This document shows, in pieces, positions 1-4,609 of a DNA stretch of 7,194 bases. Position 1 is the stretch's first letter. Each line of letters opens with the position of its first letter. The DNA is from Verrucomicrobiales bacterium (lineage in GTDB: Bacteria > Verrucomicrobiota > Verrucomicrobiia > Verrucomicrobiales > DEV007). The notes under the pieces were generated by a model. That model worked only from the letters and a program-made list of their open reading frames with translations, had not been told where the DNA came from and did not search any database. A program made the translations under genes and the position numbers. The stretch is from the NCBI GenBank assembly GCA_023253615.1, contig JALRFZ010000727.1:1-7194 (forward strand), given 5' to 3'.

Positions 1-105
1 ATCGGCGGGAAAGACCTTCGCCGCCTCCGCGGCACGGGCCGGGAGAGCCGCCGCGAGGGCGAGGGCGCTGAGCAGGGGAAGAACGCTGGAAAGACGGAAA
101 ATCAT
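1..105 (-). CDS. N-terminus of an exported protein (cut by window edge)
   Basis: On the minus strand an ATG at 105-103 opens a frame that runs without a stop to base 1, giving 35 residues. They look like a signal peptide: a short start with one Arg, a long Leu/Ala-rich core and an Ala-Arg-Ala-Ala stretch around residues 23-26 where signal peptidase I could cut. The mature protein would begin near Glu27 and lies outside the window, so its function cannot be judged. The bases directly before the ATG are C-rich (CTCCCC) with no Shine-Dalgarno sequence, like most starts here. The gene is divergent from the selenoprotein candidate at 368; the 262 bases between them must hold both promoters. Confidence rests on the signal-peptide pattern alone. 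Confidence 0.6.
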   Translation of the reverse strand, partial: MIFRLSSVLPLLSALALAAALPARAAEAAKVFPAD

Positions 106-251
106 GGGGAGAACCCTAACTTGATACGAAAAGGTAGCACCAAACGGAGGCATTTCAGGGACGGGATGCGGTGACCCCACCCACCGCCCGTTCGGGTGAT
201 CGGGCGCCGGATGAAAAGAACGGGGGGAATTCGAGGTGGTCGCCTCCCGGT

Positions 252-270
252 CCGGCCTCACGGAGGCCGG
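252..270. other. 8-bp perfect hairpin in the divergent intergenic region
   Basis: CCGGCCTC (252-259) and GAGGCCGG (263-270) form an uninterrupted 8-bp stem around a 3-base loop. No T-run follows on either strand, so it is not an ordinary intrinsic terminator. It lies between two divergent genes and upstream of the proposed promoter at 323, so it could separate the two transcription units or bind a protein. The role is unknown. Confidence 0.45.
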
Positions 271-322
271 CATACATCCATCACCTCCCGCAGAGACGGA
301 CCCCGGGGGAAACGGGATGAGA

Positions 323-352
323 TTGACAAGAGGGGCCCGTTTCCGGCAAAAT
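323..352 (+). promoter_or_regulatory. Candidate sigma-70 promoter of the selenoprotein gene
   Basis: A perfect -35 hexamer TTGACA at 323-328 is followed, after 18 bases, by CAAAAT at 347-352, which matches the -10 consensus at four of six positions. Transcription would start around 359-361, leaving an mRNA leader of under ten bases before the ATG at 368. That fits the lack of a ribosome-binding site. The weak -10 keeps confidence low. If the alternative start ATG at 317 were used, this promoter could not serve the gene. Confidence 0.35.
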
Positions 353-367
353 TGCCGCCATTCCACC

Positions 368-1492
368 ATGAACGTCCTGCTCTCTTCTCTCATCGTTGCC
401 GCGGCCGCCGGCGGGTTGGCCTTTTCCGAATTCGAGGAACTCCACCAGCGCCTGCAACCGGCCGGAGACGAGATCTGGCGCACGATCCCCTGGAAGACAT
501 CGTTGCTCGAGGCGCAGTCGATCGCCGCGAGGGAGGGCAAGCCGATCTTCATCTGGGCGATGGACGGCCATCCCTTGGGCTGTGTTTGAAACAACGGAGT
601 GATCGACCGTGCGTCGACGTTCAGTGATCCCGGGATCGTGGCGCTGCTGCGGGAAAAATTCGTGCCGGTCGCGATCGACCAGGCCTACCAGCGCCGCCAG
701 CAGGACGCGGAGGGTGATTTCTACCGCAAGATCGCGAACCAGGGCCCGCGTCCGGCCGACGGAGGCACCACCCAGGGACGTTACCTGGCCGAAGCGGACG
801 GCACCCTGCTCGGTTTCAACAACCACCGCGACAGCGAAAGGCTCCTGCGGCTGATGCGCGAAGCCCTGGCGCGGCCCCGGCCGCAAGGGGTGGCGGCGGT
901 GGAAGCGGGGACGAAGGATGCCCGCTACTCCCCGGTGCCACCGGCGGACGGGCTGGTCGTCCGCGTCCATAGCCTCGTCCTCGGCGGCTACCCGGAGACG
1001 GAGGATCCCGTGGTGAAGATCTTCCAGGAAGGCATGGGCCGCGACAATCTCTGGATCCGCGGTGACGAGCATGAGGCGCTCGCGCGCGGCGAACTGCCCG
1101 ACAGCCTCGTCGTCCGGATCGCGCGATTCCACCTCGTCGACAACACGCGGGGCGAGCCACCGATGTGGGCGGCGGCCGAGATCCGCGAACGCTCCGTGGC
1201 GCTGAGCGAAGGACGGCTCTCGGGCCGTCTCCATCTCGCCACCGCCGACGGCACCCGCGAATTCCGCGCGGAGTTGCTCGGCTTCGTCGAGAGCGAAGGC
1301 GGCCGGGTGAAACGTTTCGACCTCGTCGCGAAAGGCGCGTTCCGCGGCGAGAGCCCGCTGACCCGCCATGCGCCTCCGGGCGAATTCCCGCTGGGCATCT
1401 CCTTCCGCCTCGCCGAGGGCGGTGATCCGGCCGACACCCTCCCGCCCCAGGGTTCCCGGGGCTGGGTCGACGGCTACCTGCGCGACCGCTGA
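368..1492 (+). CDS. Exported thioredoxin-like protein, probable selenoprotein with in-frame TGA (Sec74)
   Basis: Read through the TGA at 587-589, this is one 374-residue frame ending in TGA at 1490. Residues 1-18 are a hydrophobic export signal. Residues 57-65 (a Lys-Pro then beta-strand ending Trp-Ala-Met) lead into GHPLGCVUNNG, where Cys72-Val-Sec74 sits where thioredoxin-fold proteins carry their redox cysteines. A second strand (about 97-103, FVPVAID), a TTQG turn near 130 and a following strand pair complete the fold. Residues from about 170 to 374 form an extra region I do not recognise, with a conserved-looking RFHLVDNTRGEPP stretch. Predicted role: periplasmic or membrane-facing thiol/selenol redox chemistry; substrate unknown. 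The two halves share a frame with no shift or decay between them. An in-frame ATG at 317, with GGGGGA six bases upstream, would add a basic 17-residue extension; 368 is preferred for its CCACC context and the promoter. The selenocysteine machinery must lie elsewhere in the genome. The alternative is a nonsense-mutated pseudogene. Confidence 0.78.
596..630 (+). promoter_or_regulatory. Candidate bacterial SECIS element after the Sec codon
   Basis: TCGAC (603-607) pairs perfectly with GTCGA (613-617) around the five-base loop CGTGC (608-612). The loop begins 18 bases after the TGA and has a G at its second position. Bacterial SECIS elements are known as a short stem-loop within the coding frame, roughly 16-37 bases after the UGA, with a G in the first two loop positions, recognised by SelB. 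A weak lower stem GGA/TCC (596-598 with 628-630) could close it across an internal loop. A 5-bp stem can occur by chance, so the support is its position relative to the in-frame TGA rather than the stem itself. Confidence 0.5.
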
Positions 1493-1561
1493 GAGGGCCC
1501 GGAGAAAGAGGGACAAGGCGGGATGGGAGTCGGATTTCGCGCGGTTCGCGTGCCGTCGGGA

Positions 1562-1594
1562 GTCGTGCGGGCTGAAGCCCCGGACGGCTTTTTT
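1562..1594 (+). terminator. Intrinsic terminator of the selenoprotein gene (copy 1 of a repeat)
   Basis: Bases 1562-1588 fold into an imperfect hairpin: GTCGT-G-CGGG-CT on the left arm pairs with AG-CCCCGGACGGC on the right, with one mismatch and one bulge. Six Ts follow (1589-1594). It stands 70 bases after the stop at 1492. The first 18 bases, GTCGTGCGGGCTGAAGCC, recur exactly at 4494-4511 after the dipeptidase gene, so this is also one copy of a dispersed repeat. Similar GGGCTGAAGCCC hairpins are common intergenic repeats in many bacteria. Confidence 0.65.
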
Positions 1595-1639
1595 GGCCGG
1601 AGACGCCGGGGTGACGCGCCACGGGGCGATCCGGATGAT

Positions 1640-1805
1640 ACGTGAAACCGTGTAAATTATGTCCGGTTTTTTCTTTCGCGTTTTCAGTTTGAGGTGTCCT
1701 AATTCCGGTTTTCAGGAACACCCTTCATCGTTTTGAACGATCGTGGGGAGTCCCATCTCGAACCAAGACGATTCCGGAAACCTTCCGACTCCCATCACAC
1801 CACCC
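1640..1805 (+). promoter_or_regulatory. AT-richer leader/promoter region of the barrel gene
   Basis: The 313-base gap between the selenoprotein gene and the barrel gene holds the terminator at 1562-1594 and then this distinctly AT-richer stretch (1640-1740) in an otherwise GC-rich window, as expected for a promoter. Possible -10 like strings are TAAATT near 1653 and CTAATT near 1700, but neither has a convincing -35 at the right distance, so no exact promoter is claimed. A small perfect hairpin, ATCGTT (1727-1732) and AACGAT (1736-1741) around TTG, lies about 65 bases before the ATG at 1806 and may structure the leader. No coding sequence is evident here. Confidence 0.3.
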
Positions 1806-2654
1806 ATGATCACCATCCCGTCCAAAGTCCTCGCTTCCGGCATCGCGCTGGGGGCTCTCATCGCGTCTCCCGTCCTCCACGCCGGAGACTGGGGCAAAGC
1901 CCCGGCCGGAAAGGCCCCCATCGAGGAGTGCATCGACCTCGGCGGATCGGTCACCGCCGGATACATGACCGACTTCATCTTCCAGGGATCGCGCCATGCG
2001 GGCGACACGGTCTGGACGGATGCCAAGTACACGATCGATTCGTTCCTCGTCCCCGTGACGGTGGGGGCGACCTACTACAATTTCACGAACGGAGCCTTCG
2101 AGAACGGGGTCTTCGGCGATTTCCTCCACACCTACGCCAGCTTCAATCTCGGTGAATTCGCCGGATTCGGCACCGCGTTGGCCTACAACCACGTCTTCCT
2201 CCCCGAGGGCACGGGACCGGTCAACATCTCGTCGCAGGGCGTCGTGACGCTGAATCTCCGCCGCGACCTCGGCTTCGCGGACCTCCTCCTTGGCACCGCC
2301 TACTCCTCGAGCGGCAGTGGCGCGGGTCTGGCCAATTTCTCGGGCGGCTGGTATCACAGCGGCGGCCTGGAGAAATCGTTCGGCCTCACCGACGACGTCT
2401 CCCTCGTCCTCGGCGTCGGGGTCGGCTACAGCGACGACTACTGGGTGCATTTCTTCAACTCGGGCTGGGCGCACTGCTACGCCACCGCCTCGCTGCCGGT
2501 GAAACTCAACTGCCGCACCACGCTGACGCCCTACATCGGATTCAACGGCGGGATGGATGACAACGCCTTCGGTTTCCCCTCGAGCGATTCGCTCGGCCGC
2601 GCGGGTGGGGGCGACGTCCTCCACGGAGGTCTCAACATCAGTGTTTCCTTTTGA
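1806..2654 (+). CDS. Outer-membrane beta-barrel protein (porin-like)
   Basis: The 282-residue product starts with a clear signal peptide (residues 1-26, Lys7, hydrophobic core, cut after Leu-His-Ala), followed by a Gly/Pro-rich linker. From about residue 43 it alternates Gly/aromatic-rich amphipathic strands: an early segment of the GYMTDFIFQGSRH type, then many Tyr/Phe-rich strands with acidic turns. It ends in Ser-Val-Ser-Phe; a terminal Phe after alternating hydrophobic residues is the usual signal for the barrel-insertion machinery. The opening strand recalls the TorF-like putative porins, whose first strand has a Ser-x-Tyr-hydrophobic-Arg-Gly pattern, but I cannot assign the family firmly. 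Its cargo, if any, is unknown. An upstream in-frame ATG at 1743 would put 21 polar residues before the signal peptide and is unlikely. Monocistronic: a terminator follows 55 bases after the stop. Two Cys in the late strands (residues about 225 and 236) are unusual for a barrel. Confidence 0.75.
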   Translation: MITIPSKVLASGIALGALIASPVLHAGDWGKAPAGKAPIEECIDLGGSVTAGYMTDFIFQGSRHAGDTVWTDAKYTIDSFLVPVTVGATYYNFTNGAFENGVFGDFLHTYASFNLGEFAGFGTALAYNHVFLPEGTGPVNISSQGVVTLNLRRDLGFADLLLGTAYSSSGSGAGLANFSGGWYHSGGLEKSFGLTDDVSLVLGVGVGYSDDYWVHFFNSGWAHCYATASLPVKLNCRTTLTPYIGFNGGMDDNAFGFPSSDSLGRAGGGDVLHGGLNISVSF

Positions 2655-2707
2655 TCCCTGACGATCGGCCGGCAACACCGCCCGATCCTCCCAGGTCGTA
2701 ATACCCT

Positions 2708-2755
2708 TCACCCCGTCCCCGCGCCATGAGGCCTGCGGGGCGGGGTGATTTTTTT
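2708..2755 (+). terminator. Strong intrinsic terminator of the barrel gene
   Basis: The arms 2708-2722 and 2735-2748 form a 14-bp, almost pure G-C stem with one bulged T (2716). The loop is 12 bases long, and a run of seven Ts follows (2749-2755). It lies 54 bases past the barrel gene's stop and is the strongest terminator in the window. It isolates that gene from the regulator downstream. Confidence 0.92.
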
Positions 2756-3016
2756 CCAGAAATCAACGGAGCGTCCACCCGCTCCGCGTGGCTCCGGAAG
2801 TCCTTCCGTGGATTGCCGGAAAAGGCGGACGGAAGCCGGGAAGCGGAACCAGGCTCCTCCGGACGACGCCGGGATCCTCTGCAGGCCGCGCCGGCCGCAC
2901 CGCGGGAGGGAAAATTTCCTTGCTCCCGGTCACGCCGGTCCCGTAACCTCTTTTCGTCCCGGGTAGGTGCGTGCGATACGCGCCCCCCGGGTGGAACTGG
3001 AAAAAGATGAAACGTT
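2756..3016. other. Gene-free intergenic stretch with several inverted repeats
   Basis: I see no convincing gene here. Open frames on both strands are Arg/Gly/Pro-rich, lack a sensible start context and resemble no protein. What is visible is several short inverted repeats: GGAGCG/CGCTCC around a six-base spacer (about 2766-2783), GGAA/TTCC near 2805-2816, and a longer imperfect pair, ACCG(c)GGGAG (2899-2908) with CTCCCGGT (2923-2930), enclosing GGAAA/TTTCC. The stretch could be a long regulatory region of the regulator at 3110 or hold a structured RNA, but nothing matches a known RNA class that I can recognise. Confidence 0.35.
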
Positions 3017-3023
3017 CCGGCCA

Positions 3024-3051
3024 TTGACTACCGGCCGGGTGACCCTATAAC
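3024..3051 (+). promoter_or_regulatory. Sigma-70 promoter of the winged-helix regulator
   Basis: TTGACT (3024-3029) and TATAAC (3046-3051) are each one base from consensus, with a 16-base spacer. Transcription should start near 3058, giving a leader of about 50 bases before the ATG at 3110. The -35 is flanked by CCGGCC (3017-3022) and CCGGCCGG (3031-3038), an inverted pair that could be a binding site overlapping the promoter. Confidence 0.75.
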
Positions 3052-3062
3052 TAAAGAGTCAA

Positions 3063-3074
3063 GTTTCTAGAAAC
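3063..3074. promoter_or_regulatory. Perfect 12-bp palindrome, candidate operator
   Basis: GTTTCTAGAAAC is a perfect palindrome starting about five bases after the predicted transcription start of the regulator gene. A dimeric repressor bound there would block initiation or early elongation. Since the downstream gene is itself a winged-helix DNA-binding protein, self-repression is the simplest guess. This is an inference from position and symmetry only. Confidence 0.4.
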
Positions 3075-3109
3075 GCGAGACCCGACATCCATATCGTGTT
3101 TTTCACGTC

Positions 3110-3439
3110 ATGCAACGAAAAACTTCACCGCTTCCCGAAAAAAGACCTTCCCCGACGCCGCTCGAGACCGCGAATCAGTGGACTTTTCTGACGAACTACA
3201 CGCACATCCTCGTCGGGCTCTCGCGCCAGCCCGACCTGACGGTCCGGGAGCTGGCCCTGCTGGTGGGGATCACGGAGCGGTCGGTGCAGCGCATTCTTTC
3301 CGACCTGGAAGCCAGCGGGGTGATCGAGAAGTTGAAGGAGGGGCGGCGGAATCATTACAAGCTGAACCTCAAGTATCAGCTCCGGCATCCGCTCGAGTCC
3401 TCCCATCGTCTCAGTGAACTGCTCGAAACGCTGAAGTGA
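3110..3439 (+). CDS. Small winged helix-turn-helix transcriptional regulator
   Basis: This is a 109-residue cytoplasmic DNA-binding protein. After a basic, Pro-rich tail (1-20), residues 24-37 form a first helix (WTFLTNYTHILVGL). The helix-turn-helix spans about 44-66 (LTVRELALLVGITERSVQRILSDLE), the second helix carrying the recognition residues. A wing follows at about 71-86 with the basic GRRNHYKL strand, and then the signature Arg-His-Pro-Leu-Glu at 92-96. This architecture and the RHPLE ending fit a widespread family of roughly 100-residue MarR/ArsR-like winged-helix proteins. No metal-binding Cys/His set of classical ArsR repressors is present, and no ligand domain, so the signal it senses is unknown. 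It has its own promoter and a palindrome in the leader, suggesting autoregulation. No Shine-Dalgarno precedes the ATG. Targets could include the dipeptidase gene next to it. Confidence 0.85.
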   Translation: MQRKTSPLPEKRPSPTPLETANQWTFLTNYTHILVGLSRQPDLTVRELALLVGITERSVQRILSDLEASGVIEKLKEGRRNHYKLNLKYQLRHPLESSHRLSELLETLK

Positions 3440-3513
3440 GCATCCCTTCCGGCGGGCCTGAATCGGACAAACGGGCGGCGAAACGGGGCGGACGCCCTCT
3501 TTGGCCTGCGGCG

Positions 3514-3527
3514 CGTCACCGGTGACG
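3514..3527. promoter_or_regulatory. Perfect 14-bp palindrome upstream of the dipeptidase gene
   Basis: CGTCACCGGTGACG is a perfect palindrome in the 167-base gap between the regulator and the dipeptidase gene, 80 bases before the latter's ATG. It may be an operator, or a compact hairpin following the regulator gene, but no T-run follows. A weak terminator-like GGGC/GCCC hairpin followed by TCTTT lies just upstream, around 3486-3503. I found no clear -35/-10 pair for the dipeptidase gene. Confidence 0.35.
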
Positions 3528-3606
3528 GCCGGCCGCCGGACTTCCGCGATCGAGCCTTTTCAGCCTGTTGCCAAGGGGGCCGCCCATCCGCGACACTGAC
3601 CATCCC

Positions 3607-4467
3607 ATGACCGATCTTTCCCCCGACGCCGACCAGGCCGCCCGACGCGCCTACTGGACCGAACAAATGGAGCAGGGTTACGCGATGGTGGAGCAGCTCA
3701 TCGCTTTTCCCGTGGCCGAATGCGGCGAGGGGTTCGCCTCGCTGCCCGATCTGGCGGTCGAGGCGGGGGTGGAGATGCTCTTTTCCGATTCGAAGATCGC
3801 GGGGGATCTCGACCGCGTCTTCTTCATGCGCGAGTCGCTCGCCCGCGAGGTGGTGGAGGCGGGGCGCGACATGAACGAACGCGGCTGGGTGCTGAAGATC
3901 GAGGATGGCTTCCGCTCGCTGGAGATGCAGCGCCAACTGGTGCGGCGTCCCTCGGTCTTCGACAATGTCTTGAAGAAATGTCTCTGGGAACTGGGCGGGG
4001 AAATCCCGACGCCGGAATTCGTCTTCCGCCGGGCCATCGTCCTGACGGCGAACATGCCGAAGATCGGCACGCACATGTCGGGATCGGCGATCGACATTTC
4101 CGTCTTCCGTCGCGACGGCGGCGGCGAGGTCTGGCGCGGAGTGCCCTACCTCGAGATGAGCGAACGCACCCCGATGCGCTCGCCCTACATCACGGCCGAG
4201 GAGTTGGAGAACCGGCTCGCGATCACCGGAGTGATGGAGGCACGGGGATTCATGCATTTCCCCTTCGAGTTCTGGCATTTCAACAAGGGTGATGCCGGTG
4301 CCCATATTCTGACCGGAAATCCCGAACCCTGCCGCTACGGTCCGGTAAACTGGGATCCGCGGACGAACGAGGTCACGGCCGTGCCGGAACCGACGACGCT
4401 GCTGAATTCGCTCGAGGTGATCGAACGGGAAATCGCGGCGGCGCTCGAGCGGGTGGGAGTGGAGTAG
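3607..4467 (+). CDS. D-Ala-D-Ala dipeptidase, VanX-like zinc peptidase (family M15)
   Basis: This 286-residue protein has no signal peptide, so it is expected to be cytoplasmic. It carries the zinc-site motifs of the VanX/M15D family in order: an Arg in EDGFRS (Arg103, matching the catalytic-pocket arginine of VanX), THMSGSAID with zinc ligands His156 and Asp163, and FEFWHF with the general base Glu221 and zinc ligand His224. VanX-type enzymes hydrolyse the D-Ala-D-Ala dipeptide. In vancomycin-resistant organisms this removes the normal cell-wall precursor; elsewhere it serves peptidoglycan recycling or D-alanine use. No vanH, vanA or two-component genes are visible beside it, so a recycling role is more likely than glycopeptide resistance. 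It is longer than VanX (about 200 residues), with an N-terminal helical extension of roughly 70 residues and a short acidic tail. The ATG at 3607 is preferred to a TTG at 3568; the bases before it are CATCCC. A terminator-like repeat follows. Confidence 0.85.
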   Translation: MTDLSPDADQAARRAYWTEQMEQGYAMVEQLIAFPVAECGEGFASLPDLAVEAGVEMLFSDSKIAGDLDRVFFMRESLAREVVEAGRDMNERGWVLKIEDGFRSLEMQRQLVRRPSVFDNVLKKCLWELGGEIPTPEFVFRRAIVLTANMPKIGTHMSGSAIDISVFRRDGGGEVWRGVPYLEMSERTPMRSPYITAEELENRLAITGVMEARGFMHFPFEFWHFNKGDAGAHILTGNPEPCRYGPVNWDPRTNEVTAVPEPTTLLNSLEVIEREIAAALERVGVE

Positions 4468-4493
4468 TCCCGCGCTTCCGCGCGAAAGCGGAT

Positions 4494-4523
4494 GTCGTGC
4501 GGGCTGAAGCCGGGACGACGTTT
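4494..4523 (+). terminator. Terminator-like hairpin, copy 2 of the intergenic repeat
   Basis: The left arm GTCGTGCGGGCT (4494-4505) pairs with AGCCGGGACGAC (4508-4519), with two mismatches around a two-base GA centre. Only TTT follows (4521-4523), so termination may be weak or Rho-assisted. Its first 18 bases are identical to copy 1 at 1562-1579, and both copies lie just after the stop of an unrelated gene (27 bases after the dipeptidase here). Confidence 0.5.
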
Positions 4524-4568
4524 GGGCCCACTTCGGATTCCGCTCCCCCTCCCCTCCCGACGCGAAAT

Positions 4569-4601
4569 CCATTGACTACCCCGACCCGACCGGGCGAAGC
4601 T
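4569..4601 (+). promoter_or_regulatory. Candidate promoter of the lysyl oxidase gene
   Basis: CCATTGACTACC at 4569-4580 is identical to the box holding the -35 of the regulator promoter (3021-3032) and supplies TTGACT at 4572-4577. No good -10 is seen 16-18 bases downstream (the best, GAAGCT at 4596, matches two of six), so an activator or another sigma factor may be needed. Transcription would begin almost at the ATG (4610), giving a leaderless or nearly leaderless mRNA. Confidence 0.3.
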
Positions 4602-4609
4602 GGCGGGAG

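Noticed and set aside
587..589. TGA read as a genuine stop, giving two separate genes or a dead pseudogene
   Set aside because: The two parts are in one frame, the stop falls precisely on the redox motif, a SECIS-like hairpin follows, and no other lesion is present. Kept as the main alternative, not the preferred reading.
587..589. TGA read as tryptophan (altered genetic code)
   Set aside because: TGA ends several other genes here (at 1490, 2652, 3437 and 6936) and TGG is used normally for Trp.
281..1516. 411-codon open frame on the minus strand
   Set aside because: Antisense shadow of the selenoprotein gene in GC-rich DNA; Arg/Ala/Gly-rich composition and no recognisable domain.
1743..1805. 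Upstream start for the barrel protein
   Set aside because: It would place 21 polar residues before a well-formed signal peptide; ATG 1806 is better.
2726..3010. 94-codon plus-strand frame in the intergenic region
   Set aside because: Starts inside the loop of the strong terminator, is Arg/Gly/Pro-rich and resembles no protein.
3568..3606. TTG start for the dipeptidase
   Set aside because: Adds 13 residues from Pro/Arg-rich noise; ATG 3607 has the C-rich context seen at other starts.
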